Source: Effrenium voratum (lineage: Eukaryota; Sar; Dinophyceae; Suessiales; Symbiodiniaceae). Taken from it: a stretch of 64,000 nt of DNA. The position numbers and the translations under genes were made by a program. Location: the NCBI GenBank assembly GCA_963377175.1, contig CAUJNA010000513.1, forward strand, positions 611,449 through 675,448, written 5' to 3'. A model generated the notes under the pieces. It was not told the DNA's origin. It made no database searches and saw nothing but the letters and a program-made list of their open reading frames with translations. Of the stretch, positions 30,183-44,294 are shown piece by piece (position 1 is the stretch's first letter; each line of letters opens with the position of its first letter).

Positions 30183-32411
30183 GCGGAGCAACCGAGAGGA
30201 ACAGCTTAGCTGAAGGGACCTGGCCGTCGAAGAAACCAGCGAACCAGGGAGTTGATTCGGGGAATCCCCTTTCGGTCTTTGGCCAATTCACTGTAGAACT
30301 CCCTCTGGTTTCTACGAGGGTGGAACAAGGGGGTTCTCTGCAAGGGGTTTTCTGGAGGGATAGCCCGAGTACGAAGGATGACTGGTTTCCCGCGTGGGGA
30401 AATACGTATGGAATTCGAAGGGTGAGTTGGGGTGGAAGGATTACGCGTGCTGACGGTCTACCCATGGCTAGCGACTGTTTCAAATGCACCACCTTTCTTT
30501 ATAGCTGGGCAGGCAAGAGGGTCTGCCGCAAAAATAATATTTCCATTTTCACCCTGCTGCGCCAGTGCGAATATGGACAAGAAGAACAGGTTATGCTTGA
30601 TGCCGGTGACATCCGAAAGCTTTCTACCCAACCCAGCGACATATAGCCCGACTCAAGTTATCATCTGCGGGAATCATTTCCCCTCAGGGGTTTTATGCCA
30701 GGCTTGGAGTTCTTTTGGAGCAGAACTTTACACCGCCCCGCACCGCACTCTGAACGGATTCGCTTTCGCCAGGCCAAGCACTTGGATGTCGCTGAGAGGT
30801 ACCCCGAAGGCGTTCGGAACGCGTCTTGTTTCCGGAATCGGAGCCCCAAAATGGATTTCGGTGTTCCTTTTGAACCTTTTGGTTTCCAGTTTCTTTTTTG
30901 CAGAAAAACAGAAGGGTACCCTAAACAGATGCAGCCACATTCAGCTTTGGATTTCGGGTTCCCAACATCTCAGTTGAACTTACGAACTCAAGACAACCCG
31001 GCCTGGGCGCAAACGCAGACATCTCCTTGGGGTGGTTTTCACGCATAGCCCTGTAGGTTTCCGATGTTGATTTAGATTTCCCTGAGGTCGGAATCATGTA
31101 AGGAAGCGGATTCCGCTTTTTGTCCTGGCTTCAAACATCTGCGCTTGCCGCATGAAGCCTAGCCATGTTGGATATAGGGGGTCCACATCTGTAGTCGCAT
31201 CCTTGGCAAGGGGCCCACTCTTGATGTCTAGGGCTGGGCATGCGGTGCAAGCCTCTTCCGCAACTCTTTGGAAACAATCAAAGCGCCGTTTGTTCGGCTT
31301 TTCGCCGATGCAGAAAGCACAGACTTGAGAACGCTCCTGCCGTTCTCCGATCAAATCCAAAAGTGAAGGGCGTGAAGTTGGTTTGGTTTCCTTTGCTTTC
31401 TGTGCCCGAGGGCTGTTTTGTTTGCTGGGTTCCGGCTGGTTGTTCTGCAGGCTGTGCGGAAAAGAAAGGCCCTGGTCGCGATGGTTTCTATGCAACTTTT
31501 CTGTCTCAAGGCTCTGGAAGCAACTTTTGACGGAAGGGAAGGGGTCACAACTTTCCGTTGGTTTGCCCTACTCTTCGGTTTGCGTGCCCGCCGGTCAGTT
31601 GCCGGTGGGGACCCCCCACTTTTCGGTGGGAAATCCCTGACTTTTGGGCTGGAACAGCCCAGTTTTCCTCTACTTTTCGGAGGGAACTCCTCGGGTCTCC
31701 TGAAGAGGACCATGGGAGCGGCCCGCAGGCGACACCTCCAGCTGCCTGTTGCAGCAGGCGGGACCCATGGGCCCAGACCTTGAGGTGGAGCGGCTTCCCC
31801 TGACCTCAGTGGAGCCCAGCTAACTCAGGAGGCAACCATACATTTTCCGGCTGGTGAAATGGAATAACTGGTTGCCTCGGCTTATTTTGGTTGCCTAAAA
31901 AAGTGGGTTTCCTAAAATGGAAATCACAGGCTCCGGTAACTGGTGGTTTGCTTGGTGACCTATACAGAGAATCACGGGATCAGCCAAGCAAAGGGTGCCC
32001 TGTTTCCCCTGCCATTGGATGGTGCCACGTGGCATCGTGGCTCTGATTTGATACGACCTTGAAGCGGACCAAGGAGTCGCCCTTTTTCATTCGAGGGACA
32101 TGTAAGGGGCACGCAGTTCTTATTTTAAAGTCTTGTTTTTTTCGGAATAACATCTCTTGTAAGGGCAGTGGTAAAGTCATGACTTGAACTTCCCAAAGCG
32201 AATTCTCAGACACCAGCTCCAGGAAATCCAAAGGAAGTTTGCCAGAACCCTTCTGTCTAGTGACCACTTGAACTTGCTGGTGCTCAGAAGGGAATGAAGA
32301 AAATGAACCTGGGGATTCCCTTCAAGGAAACCATAGCTGTTCTGGTTTTTGTTCGGGCTCATTGCATGTCTCATCTGCATCTTTCGCACGAATGCGGATG
32401 GGTTTCGGGAG
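30183..32411. other. Intron-like tract with one minus-strand candidate
   Basis: No + exon is seen. See the separate entry for the minus-strand Cys-rich frame at 31094-31420. Confidence 0.35.
31094..31420 (-). pseudogene. Minus-strand Cys-pair fragment, possibly retroelement-derived
   Basis: Reads SQVCAFCIGEKPNKRRFDCF, then QRVAEEACTACPALDIKSGP, ending at a stop near 31094. C-x2-C and C-x2-C pairs around a KKRR-like segment recall zinc-binding N-terminal regions I associate with dinoflagellate repeat ORFs. Third-position bias is only slight. Confidence 0.33.
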
Positions 32412-32468
32412 GTGGAGCAGCTGCAGAACGCTCTCGCGAGGGAGCGGCTCCTGTGCAGGTCCCTCCAG
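32412..32468 (+). CDS. Exon, 19 codons, helix
   Basis: Reads VEQLQNALARERLLCRSLQ in phase 0, acceptor TCGGGAG|G, donor CAG|GCGCGG. Strong third-position GC and Leu heptads. Short, so boundaries carry most of the uncertainty. Confidence 0.5.
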
Positions 32469-33360
32469 GCGCGGTCCGGACGGATGGATGACGGGTTTTT
32501 GTCCCCCGCCCAAAAGCAAACCTCCGCCCGCCCCCCCCCCCCCCGCAAAAGAAAAACAACAACAACAAGAAAAAATATCAAGCACAAAAACACAGCGAAG
32601 CTGCGTACGGGGGTTGCTGGAATACCAACTTTTCCTTTTTGTGCAAGGGGACCGATTCAAACAGAAGGTCGTTGTTCCAAGTAGTTGAAAGCTCGTCCTT
32701 AGAGCCTTCTTTTTTTTTGGGTCGTGAGTTCACTGACAGATCGATCCCTTGAGCCCCGGACAGTTCAACTTAAGCTGGCTTCAAAGGAAAACCCATCGGA
32801 CACCAGTTGACAGCTCTTAAAACGCCAATGGCCAGGCGTCCAAGTCCATTTGGTTTGAACCTACCTGAGCACCTGGCATTGAACTCTGAGAAACCCGTTC
32901 CTCATGCCGGGTTGGGCGATTTCAACCCACGAGGGTGTGGGATGTGTGTCTCTGTGTGTGTCTGTGTGTGCGTGGTGGTTGGCTGCGACATTGTTTAATT
33001 GGCACCAAACGACATCTTCTTTTGGCCACTTTGCAATGTGCTCTTTGATTCTTTGAGGGGTGGGGGCGGAATCAAGGGTCCCAACCCAAAATCGACTCGT
33101 TCTGTGGGAAAGGAGGGAGCCCTTTATTAAACTAGTTTCAGAGGCAACCCAAGAGGCAATGACAATTGTGACGCAAGGGGTTCGGAAAGTTGTGGCTTGA
33201 GGGTTTGAGCCGGTACCCCCTTTCCAAGCCACGTTTTTCAAAGGACTCCTTGCTCTTTTCTGGAGCGCGGTCAGTTTTTCAAAGCCGGCTTTCTTGCCTT
33301 CTTTTTGGTTGAATCACGTTTCTTTCGGCAGATTGCTGCGGAACTCCGGCGCGATTTCAG

Positions 33361-33410
33361 GCGGACCTGGAGACACAGCGCGCCCTTAACGGCACCGGGC
33401 TCTTCCTCTC
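33361..33410 (+). CDS. Possible short exon with GT donor
   Basis: After GATTTCAG it reads ADLETQRALNGTGLFL, and the intron would begin GTAAGA, a classic donor. An alternative frame starts at 33332 (IAAELRRDF). Confidence 0.42.
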
Positions 33411-33894
33411 GTAAGACGAGCCGGGTCGCTCCAACTCGATGCGAAGTCTGGGAAGTCTGAGAGCGGAGGACGAGGAAGGACGCGCGAATCCCAAAAATCC
33501 TCACGTCCTGAGTTGGTCACTTTTCTGGTTTGGACCAGCTTAGCGGGTAATATGAAGTTTGGCCAGTCCTCCCAGGAAGTGAGATTCTGCAAGCCTGCCA
33601 ACACACCCAGGTGTCCAACTGACAAACGTGCAACTACCAATGCGCTGTGGGTTTTTCTAGGGGCCAACCACTTAGATTGGGGTTTTGGAGGACTAAAAAA
33701 CCAAGTTAAGGCATGATCAGGCGATCACAAGCTGTGTCGCTATTTTGGCCACTTATGTCAACCAAGCACGGGGATTGTAAATTGTAAGTCACAAATAAAC
33801 ACTTGCCCATTTATGCAACCGCTTCATCCTATTCCTGCTGTCCCTTGATCAAAGCCTGTTGCCCCCGCCCCCCCCCCCCCCCAGCCAGGAGGAT

Positions 33895-34020
33895 CGCTCG
33901 GCGGAAGGAGGCGGACGTGGCGTGAGACGGAGGTGACGCGTGTCCAAGTCGAGTCCCAGAAGTTGCGAGTGCCGCGACTCCTGCGGCCCGAAAGAAACCG
34001 CCCGTGGCTGGGCTGGAGGT
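33895..34020 (+). CDS. Possible exon, basic
   Basis: One + frame reads RETEVTRVQVESQKLRVPRL, then LRPERNRPWLGWR before a TAG. Other frames on both strands are open too, so the call is weak. Confidence 0.25.
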
Positions 34021-34857
34021 AGCTGGACATTTTGTTTCAAATCCGAGGGATGGATGTGTTGTTTTGTTGGACATGGAAAAATTGGGCTCCTTTGTCACCC
34101 TCTATGGATTCACTTATTCAACAACGAGACAACCTCGAAACATAGACCCCTTGATCATGCTCGTATGGTTGTTTTGGCAGACAATAGATGGCGCTTCCTG
34201 GTTGACCTGGCTGCTTTACAATCTATTTCCTCCTGGAGAGCGCCTTGAGCAAGTTTTTCTGAGGGGGGGGGTCCTTGGATTTTGTTTCAAGGGGCCCGGA
34301 TTTGTGCATGTGCACCTGTGCTCTCTCATGGCTCAATTTGGTTTTAAAACTTTGGAACCTCCACGACCAAAGAAGGCGTCCTTGGGCCGGAAAGCCCCTG
34401 AAAGAATCATTGGCACTTGAACGCACGAAAGAGACTTGGGCGAAGTAGGCATTCGCCCCATTTGAGGCTTGTGTTTTATGTCGCGTCCTGATTTGTCCAT
34501 TGGGGGTGGATCAAAGGTCGGCCCCCAAATAACCACGGGTGACCTTTTACATTTAGATGGGGAAGATCATTCCTGAGGGAACCACCCAATCGGCCACAGG
34601 GAGTTGGGACGATGGGCTCATTTGGGGGAGGTGGACTTGGGGAAGAGCTTTAAACATCCCAAGAACCCAGGGCGACACAAACGACACGTCCCCCATGCCC
34701 GGAGACAAGGGTCAATTTGACCGTGGCATCATGGGGATTCCTGTCCACCAACCACTCGCGGAGGGGGTTGAACCGAACAGGGTACGTTGAAGGGCTGACT
34801 GGTTGTGATTCGGAAGGTTTTGTGTATAGATCTATGTTCTTCCATTTTTTCGAGAAG

Positions 34858-34914
34858 CACGGAGCCGGCGCTGGATCACTCGGTCTTCACCAACATCTCG
34901 CGCATTTTTCGGCA
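34858..34914 (+). CDS. Exon, unknown
   Basis: Reads TEPALDHSVFTNISRIFRQS with good third-position bias, after an AAG acceptor at 34856-34857. The donor may be GT at 34916. Confidence 0.42.
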
Positions 34915-35227
34915 GAGTTGTGGGTCAAAGGTATCGCCCGCATGAGCTGAACATAGCTAGCAGTCAGGGCCGGAAGCTGAATCGCTGAAGCAGGGCCCTC
35001 TCAGCCAGACTTGGACGACAGATCCAGGTCGACTCCAAAAGTTTGAGCAAACGCCGCCAGGGGCGGGCTGTTGGCCACTTTGCTTTCAGTTTCCCTGTGC
35101 CCCATGCGATGGGCAAGGGCGGGAAAGGAGGCAAAGGAGGCGGGTTCGTGGGGGTTCGAGGGGTTCGAAGGGGGGGGGGGCTGTTGACTTCAGCCTCGGT
35201 TCTGAGCTACTTGAAGCCGCCTAAACG

Positions 35228-35345
35228 GCCACGAAGTCCGACGGGGCATGGAGTTCGTTACCAACTCGGCGTCCGTGACGTCGGGAAGGAAGCAGGTTCC
35301 GTTGTCTCGAAACAACTTAGAGAATCTTGATACGAATGTTGACGG
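35228..35345 (+). CDS. Possible exon, unknown
   Basis: The best-biased frame reads EVRRGMEFVTNSASVTSGRK, then QVPLSRNNLENLDTNVDG, before a TGA. A minus frame across the same bases is also open but has poorer third positions. Confidence 0.35.
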
Positions 35346-37640
35346 ATGAGAAATCCGTCCAAAAGAATAGGGGGGTGTTCCCCTCCAAGAGTGGTATGAG
35401 GCCCCACTCAGGGAGGGACAACCTCGGATGAACATCAGCGTTCTACCTACAAGATGAACATGGAACCCAAGGAGGGTTCCTTCAGGAGGTTCCTGTAAAA
35501 TGGCGCGGAGTTTTTTGGGGTCCAAATGTTCGCGTGTACTAGATCCGGGGTTCCCAGAGCACAATTCCCCTACCGGAGATGTTTTGAACTGCCTCGCGCT
35601 CGCGTCCCTTCTTGTTTGTTCCGGCTGAAATAAATAAGTAAACACAATATAACAAGTTAACATATATAAACAAAACAAAAGAAACGTTTGGGCAGGGGGA
35701 AGAGCCCAACATCGTGTGCCAAAAACAGTCGGCCCGTTTTTTTCTCCATGGCCCGGGGGGGTGCAGTGATATCCTTGTTGGGGATGGATTTGCAAAATGA
35801 AAAGGAGACCTGGGGTTTGGATTTGTCCCCGATTTCAGGGGTCGGTAGGCCCAAAGCTGCGGTTTGGTCCAGCTTGAAGGAAGGGTTTCGGAAGGGTCTG
35901 GGACTGGACGCTTTCAGCTCGAGCTCTAACAGGGCATGACATTGCCGCGATTTTCTGGCGCCAATTTTTTGAAACATGTGCTTGCCTGGTTCCGGGGGGG
36001 GGGGGTGAAACGAACGTCCCAGAAGTTCTCACTGCCCAACATTCCAGACTTACTTTTGCGAAGAAGACCAGTCAGTGGCGAAAGTTGGGCCAAGCGGGGC
36101 TAGTCGAGAAATCTGGAAGTGCGCATAGAACATGAACCCGTTCAGAGGAAGGTGAAAGGGAATCCGCCGATGCCAGTTTCTGACTATGATTGCCCCCACA
36201 ACCAGTCAAAAGCATGACCCCAGATGAAGCCCGTATCCCCTCCGTTAAACCACTCGCGAAGCCGATCGACTTTTGTTCTGTCGGCTTTGACTTGACACCA
36301 TGCGATTGAGCTGTCAGCTCCGGTGTTGGTGTCTCAAGTCGTCACCTGTCTGTTCACCTACTTGAGCAGGCTTCAGTCTTGGTTGCTGCTATATTTTCGG
36401 GCGACCCGAGGATTTCTTCAGTTTGATCAAACCAATTCTGATTTGACGGCGATTCTCGAAAAAAATGGGCCCCTTCCCTGGTAGATTTTCGAGTTCCACA
36501 AGTCACCCTGCACCAACCTTGAAGTCCGCCTCGCGGTCGTTTGCTTGCCAGGGCGATCAGTTTGGAGCCCAGAGTGCGAGGGAGGAAGGTGAACATTTCC
36601 ATGGGCGCCCTCTGCAGCAAAAAAGTGGGGAAGCGGAATCTAATGTAGTGAGGCAGATGGTGCTACACTCTACCAGTGAACCCTTTCAGTTGGTCGGACA
36701 AGTGAAGAGTTCTTTTTATGGGACCCCGAATCAAAAGTGGCGAGCTCAAGCTTAAGATTTGGGTTTCGTAGCAGTGGCGGCTGCCTGAATCGGGACCCGA
36801 AGTCTTTCTGGTGCCCACCATTTCGGGCCCCCAAACAACAGCTGCCAACATCAAGCAGGAGTTATTCATTTGGGTGTGTCTTCTGTTAGGAGACCCCAAT
36901 ATGGTGGTTTTCCTTTCGGTCTCCTTTTTAAAACTGGAGTTGGTCCTCCACGGTATTTCTTCTCTGTTGGCGCCCTTTCAAAAGGGTAAAACGGGCCTGG
37001 TTCTTGCAACAACACGAGGAACTTTGCATCTTTTTTCAGGATTTTCTCTTCTGATTGAGCAGTGTTCCTTTTATAACAAACAACCCTCAAGAATCCGCCC
37101 CATTTTTTTTTTTTAAATTTATTTTTTCCGGGAAGCCATGCCTCCCCTTGCCAATACCCCTTTCAAGCTGTAAGGGATGGGATTGCCCAGTGGATTAGAT
37201 TCATTTCAGGATGCAGTTTGGAAACATGAGCCAAAAACAACAAACTTTAGAAACACTCCTTTTGCAAACAGGGTTCCGAATCCAACTCAACACTTGACAC
37301 TCCAATGGAGTATCCTCGGTGCCTGACCCCGAGAATAGATCGGGCTGGCCGGAAGTTAAGTCCAATCCCAGCAAGTGAGCTGGTTTGGTGGTTTGGACCT
37401 GACGGCTGCGGAAGAGATGCGTCAATGGACAAGTCGCAATAGGTAGACACCCTCATTTCTACGGGGGTTCGTCATTTCTTCTCGAGAACCAGGTATGTGT
37501 TGGCTTGGTTTCCATGCCGCGTTCCTTTCCCAAGTGAAGAAAGGGTCTGCGATTTGTCTGGACGTCGGCAAAGGCCAAAGGGTCTGATACCGAAAGGACA
37601 AACTGTCTGTCCAAGCCTCTAGTGTTCTTGTTCCCGCAGA
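35346..37640. other. Intron-like tract, no gene seen
   Basis: Neutral coding bias. G-run at 35993-36005 and T-run at 37104-37115. Confidence 0.35.
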
Positions 37641-37649
37641 TTCAGAGGT

Positions 37650-37860
37650 ATCAATGTGTCCGCAACAAGCAACTTATGGCCCTGCAAGCAAGCTCTTCCT
37701 TTCGGGAAAGAAAACGCAGAGGCACACTGAGCGGTTTCTTCGCCCGTTGCATCGGATGCAAATGGTTAAGGAGAAGGGTAAAGGACAGGAGGCTGACAGA
37801 CGGCGCGGGCCTCAGGAGGATCTGGATCCTCTGGCCTACCCAGTCCCCAAAGTAGCATTG
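37650..37860 (+). CDS. Possible exon, Lys/Arg-rich
   Basis: A + frame reads LFLSGKKTQRHTERFLRPLH, then RMQMVKEKGKGQEADRRRG, with fair third-position GC. A second + frame (RYQCVRNKQLMALQASSSF) is open over the first part. Boundaries unclear. Confidence 0.35.
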
Positions 37861-39701
37861 AACCCAAAAAGGGGTCCGGGACCCAATGCTGTTGTTTCGG
37901 GTTCCATGCAGGGGCGTCTTTAGCTCGACAAGTTGCCTGAACTTTTGGCTGAGCATCAAGAAAAGGACCCCTTTAGCTTTGGTTCTACCCCCCGAAACCC
38001 GTCTTTTTCTTGATTTCCCCAAGGGGATCGGTCTAACGTTGGCAAGCGCCCGTTGGACTTCGGCTGGGCCACGGGGTTGACATGTTGACATTCGAAGCCT
38101 CCGGGATTTAAATCTGGGGACAAATGGGGGTGTCTCATTTTTCTGAGGTTTTAAAGGGACGATAGGGACGCACAACGACCATCTGTTTGTTTTTTTTGTT
38201 TGTGGGGGGAGGATGGGGACGCTAAAGGCACAAGGACGACCTTTTTTTTGTTGGGGGGGTCGCCTATTCTAAGACACACCCGTAGACGGTGGGTTCCACA
38301 AGGATCGCGCTCAATGGATTTGGGAGCCGCGTGCCGGTCGATTTGGAGAATTATTATTTTGGCCCATTGAACTCTCTCTTCTAAAGAGCCTTTTTTGTTT
38401 TTGGCTTCCACATCGTCCTTTGTGATTATGTAGTCTGCAAGAGAAAACACAAAAGAAGGCAGGAGTGAACATTCGCCAGTTCTCTCGAGGCGAATTTCGT
38501 CTGACGAGAAGGGATGTCTGATTTTTGTGGGGGGAGATTTGTCAGGTTAGCACCAATCCAGACGGGAAGCTGATATGTGCCATCACACTTAGACATGATC
38601 CCCCCCCCCGGCCCCCGCCGTCAACTGGCAACTGGGGAGGGGACGGGATTCGAAGAAGGGTCCCCTCTTTCCTCGCGGGATCTGGCTTCTCCTATCTGGG
38701 GGTTCGGCCATTTTGAGTGTTTCGCCAGTTCGCAATGTCTGTTGGTTGATCTCCCATTGTCCTTGTCTCAATCGCTTGTACTTCGTTCGGTTCTGAGCCA
38801 GGGGTAGCAGCTTGTCCCATTCTTTTTTCCCGCATGCGTTTCATTGTACGTTCGAACCTTTCTGAACATCTGGAACGTCTAGGGGTAAGAATTCCGGCCC
38901 ACATGGCTGAACAGAGTGGGCGAAGAGACGGGGGCACCCATCCGCTGGTTTGTTGGCCGTGGGGTCTTGGATGCATCGTGAGGCCGACTGGCCCGGCGCT
39001 CAAGCGCTCAGTTCGGGGAGAATGTGCTGACGGGGCGGGGGGGGGGGGGGGGTTTGGTTCTCTCATGTTTGGAGGCCGCCGGAGGTTTGGATTGCCCGTG
39101 GGTGGCTTGGAGCGGTTTGGATTTGGATTTCAGCCCTTCTTGTAGACGGTAAATTGGAAGCTAGCCTCACCAATCCAAGCCACCAGTGGTTGCCATCGGG
39201 GTTGATGCAGAAAAAGCGAGGTAGATGAACTCATGGTCATGTCGGTTTTCGTGACTCCTGCCTCCCAGAATTCATCTTGGTGGTGAACCCACCTATAAAC
39301 TGCGGGTTCACACCAGGGTTCATATGATCATGTGTCAAAAAAGGAATCGGGACCCCCCAAGAACGGCTTTCCTTTTGCGCACTCTCATTGCGTTGTAGTA
39401 ATTCGGAGAACCGAAGCTTCAGAATGCCATTCACTTCAACGGGATCTAGCCTGGATCTGGCTTCGGATGGCACTGTTGGAGCTCTGTTTCCAACGGACCG
39501 GAAGCGTCGCCCCGGAACTTGTTGTCCGCCACGAACAGTTGGATTCTTTGTTGGTACCCCACGGCTTGCGGACCTCCTGACTTCGGTAACAAAATCCTTG
39601 GGTTTCCTTGGGTTCCTGAGGCCCTCACGGGTTCCCTGCCTGTCCTGCGGTTTCCTTCCGTTTCCTTTGACCCGGCGTTCTCGACGGGGTACGGCCCTGA
39701 G
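37861..39701. other. Intron-like tract with repeat-family copies
   Basis: TIR-type words such as gtgtctcat and aagacacacc occur near 38130-38285. A + frame at 38850-39000 has near-neutral bias and is not called. Confidence 0.35.
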
Positions 39702-39753
39702 GCGAGCGCTATGTGCCCCCACAAGCGCGTGGAGCGCCTGCGAGGGCTGCTCG
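39702..39753 (+). CDS. Exon, basic helix
   Basis: After CCTGAG it reads ASAMCPHKRVERLRGLL with strong third-position GC. The donor would be GC at 39754. Confidence 0.48.
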
Positions 39754-42700
39754 GCGATGAAGAAACAACGACAAAACACAAAGGCGCCGTCCGGGTTTGG
39801 AACCCAAGGAAAGACATGTTGTTGACACTTGTCCTCGTATTTTTCGTTTGGGGGTGGGTGGGGTGTGGTCGGGAGTTTGGTGGGGTCTTTAGGTTTGAGG
39901 TTTTGGGAGGTTCCAAACATGAGGGTTGTTTGATCTTCGTTTGAATCCCACATGAACCGCAATCAAGACCCAGATAAATGAAGGTTGAAGAGAACATCCC
40001 AGCCATAAATGGGTGCAGCCGCCTTCTCAATTCTTTAAATAGTTCTGGGTAGACCAACACCAGGCTGTGAGTTTGACTCAGACTGCGCGAAACCCTCGTG
40101 TCGCAAGGACACTCGCCGCAACATGCCGGCAGCGCAGGCAGGGGTTCATGTTGGGCCCTCGCGCGCTCGTCTCACTCTGCCCCCATTGTGCTGACTTTTG
40201 ATCAAGGAAACGATCAGTGACATGTTCTGGGGTTTTGGGTTTTGTATGTGAGCGGGGGTTATCCGGAGCTTGAGGTTTGGGGGGGGTGGGGAAGGCAATG
40301 AATTGATCTTCTCCCAATCGCAGCTTTCGCTTTCCGGCGGCAACACGATCTGCGAAGCCATGCGATGCGGTGGACATGTCCCCCGTTGAACAGGGCGCCT
40401 CATTGAGGGGTATCTATTCCTCGAGGGCAGGGGGGGTCAGCCTTGAAGGGACCTGTTGCTTTTTGTGGGGGGCGGAAAAAGGGGGATATAGATGTGCCCT
40501 CTTGTGAGTAGAGGGCCCCTCTTGCTGTACCTTTTCGGATGTCTCCATAAATGGAAGCCAAGAGGAACAACCAGAAACCGAAGGAAACCTGAAAGGGGAC
40601 GGAGACGAAAATACCAGGAAGCAACTGGGATCTTTAGATCTAAGGGGTAAGGGCTGCGAACTCGGTTTCACCTCGCTGGCTTGCCCTTGCACTCCCAGGA
40701 GGATCAGAGGCGGGCGCACCGTGTTGCATCGATGGCCGGTTGGAAGAAACAACCCCTTCCCGATGGATCCCCTCATCTCTCGTATGGGGGGGGGGTGTCT
40801 TTTTCGGAGTTGGTACCCCTTCCCTTCTTGTGGTTTTGGAGGGGAAACCAACAGGACCAAAGTCCGTTGTTGGGGTCCAATTCCTACAAAAGGGACGGGT
40901 CACCCATATTCACGGTTTGGTTGCCATGTCCTTCAAGCGGGGCCCCAACTGATTAGACGACAAGGTGATCGAAGGATCGGCCTCAAGGCGAAAAAGGGAA
41001 CCAAACCGCTTAGCCGTGGTTTGGCTTTGTCAGGCTGAAACAAGGATATTAAAGATTTCCTTTACAAGGATTCGGACCCTCGACATGACCTAAAAGAGCT
41101 GCTTGGTCTAACTGACCCAGCAGTATCCTTTAAGCAACCCTGGTGGGACTGTAAACCCCTGATGGCTTCCGACGATACCTCTTGAGCCTAAAGGATTCAT
41201 TCCTTCGACTTGGAACCGCTCTGAGACAACAGCAGCGACCCCCGCCAGGTGAGTTGTACAGCCCCTTTCCAAATGCGGGTGAAGGGAGCGGGTGTTGCCT
41301 GCAGCGGTTGAATGCCACCGCCTTCGGCCAGCCTAAGCTTGTGAAGTTCAGCATGCAGAATGCTAATGTTACAAATGTTGCTTTCACTTCTCTTGTTTCC
41401 TTGAAAAAGGGTAAACATGACTTGTTGCCTGCAAAAAACATTGCGGAGGCGCATGGTCACTTTTTATTGGGCGTTCCAACCCTTGGCCGGATGTGCCGGG
41501 CTACACGTGGGGAACCCTGGCCAGTCAGGTTACATGATACCTCGCGTGAAATATTTCTGGGAATTCGGCCGTGCCAAGAAGGACATCGGCGCAAGACATG
41601 AGCTTCAAGCAAGTTTCAACCCTTTTGGGTGCCGTATCCCGAGCAACAGTGAAAACGGGGACTTCCAAAAACGGCTTCGGTTCTCCTTTTGGCTTCCCTT
41701 TCAACCATGCCTCACGAGCAAGGGTCCATGTCTGTCATTTGTGGTCGCTTGCTTGGGGTCTTGGGGTTGGATGGTCATGGACCCTTTCATAGGGAAATTA
41801 GACGACAACCACAAAGGAATCCTAGAGACTATGACCTCGACCTACACAAGGCGTGGCACAGTTTGCCGAGTTGGTTGTGGAGGGAAGCTGCCCTCGTTGG
41901 TAGATAGATTGGTGTCAATAAGTATAGTCATCCTTATTATCATTGTGACTTTCAAACTGTTATTATCAAGATTATTTTCGCATTTGTTCGCCTTTTCAGT
42001 TTTGGTTGTTTAAGGAGAACTCGTTCTTCTCATTCCTCCCTTTTCGTCCTCCAACCAGCTTGGTTTCCGTTTCCTCCAGGCCGTGGCGAGATGAGCACAG
42101 GCCGGGGGTGGAGTTGGGGGGCCGTTTGTGGGAAACCCAAACCTCAAGTCGGATGGTTTCTTCTTTTTGCGGCAGCTACCGTTGGGTTTTCTGAGCCAAG
42201 GTGGTGGGCAGATTTGCCGATGCGAGACTTTTCTGGTGACAGAAATAAACACGAAGGAAGCTGCTGAATCCACTTAGAGCATTGGGTTGGGCTTCCCTCC
42301 ACAGATTTTGGATTAGCCTAGTTGGGCGACACTGCCGAAGAAGGAAGAGCGGGTTGGCTGTTGCAACACATAAGCTGCGTTTCCCGCAGTTTCATGCTTG
42401 GCCCCGCAAAAATGAGGCTGCAGAGTTACCCGTATGGTAAGAGTGAATCCGTCAACTTTGTAACGAGAACTAAAGAGTGCTCACCACGTAGGTCCAGCGT
42501 TTTACTTGGGGATCCAATTCTTATTCCATTGGATTTAAAGCAATTGCAGATGAATTCAAGTTGCAAAACCCGAGATCTGCCTTGTGCCTCCCTGGACATA
42601 CGGGAACCTCAAAAAGGGGAGACTCGAGTCAACTGGCGTCGAATCGGTTTCGACGGGCTCTCAGACAACCGAATGCCTTAAATGCAACTTTAAGTAGAGC

Positions 42701-43757
42701 CCCACGCAAAGATTCGCGGGGATTTGCCGACACAGCGATTTTTGGATCCCCAACATGGCGCTTTTTAACGGGGTCCTTCTTTTTGAGACCAGAGAACACC
42801 CTCAAAGCTGCTTGGTGGATACAACTGACAGAAGTGATAAAAGTGGTTGAACATGGATCCAGTCGTATTGCATGATGGTGCACCAACAGATCCAAGCAGT
42901 TAAAAATGCAACAAACTCACTCAACCTTCTCCTACCCCAGAATTGTTTCCTTTTCTGGTCTGTTTGGAGGGGTTTCGTGTGTTTGGGGAGAGTGTAATAC
43001 TCATTCTCGAACAGTTTGACTCCCAAAACCGATCAAATCTGATCCTTTACATTTTGCTTTCCTTCTGAACTTCCTGTCCCAACTTCCAAGTATCTCCAAT
43101 TCGTTCCCTATGTTCAAAAGGTTTCGTTCTGAATCCTGCAAATCCGCAGCTCCCAAGGAGGCTATATGAAGGGCTAAATGGTTACAAACACTAGTCTCCA
43201 AGGTCAGGAGGTATCTAGGTTTAGCTGTAGCCCACTTCTCCAATAAGATTGTTGTTGAGCCTAAATCAATAGAATTCGTTTTTGGGTACTTCTAAATGTC
43301 TCAAAATTATGTTGCTCACACGAAGAAAGGCTTTCTGGGCTTCTTTTCGGTTTTCCCCGAAGGCAACAAGGATTCTGCGTGCTTGTGCCAAAAGCTTCCG
43401 GCCGGAAGCGCGAAAGGGACGGCCTGGCCAACTCATCCCAGTTTTTAAGAGGAAAACGGGTTGCTCTCTTTTTGTTGGCTTTGGGAACGTGAATGGAACA
43501 CGGCAAATCCATGTTGTTGGGTCCGATTCCCCAACAATGGAACCCACCTGCAAATGCCCTTGGACCTTATCTTATCATTCGTCTGTCTTTAAAAGAACCA
43601 TGCTTCTCGCGTTGCGCTGTGCTAACACCAGGCCTTCAACAAGGGGAGGTGCTTTTCAGCCACGAGCCTACTGTTCCCCGTTAAGGATTTGGTGGTTGGG
43701 GGTGAGAGTTGAGCGGGGCTAAGAAATTAGTACCTCAAAAATGGGTGGGCTCCTTCT

Positions 43758-43758
<1 letters not shown>
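39754..43758. other. Long intron-like tract
   Basis: Family B repeat at 39955-40030; family A copies at about 40830 (+) and 41690 (-). Two weak + patches, at about 41250-41400 (RLNATAFGQPKLVKFSMQNA) and about 42080-42130 (PWRDEHRPGVELG), may be short exons but are not supported enough to call. Confidence 0.4.
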
Positions 43759-44219
<461 letters not shown>

Positions 44220-44294
44220 ACAACCCAAACCTTTCGAGGGAGAGCTGTGCTCGCACCACAATTTTCTTTGCGCAAGAGCAGGGGGCCAGGAACC

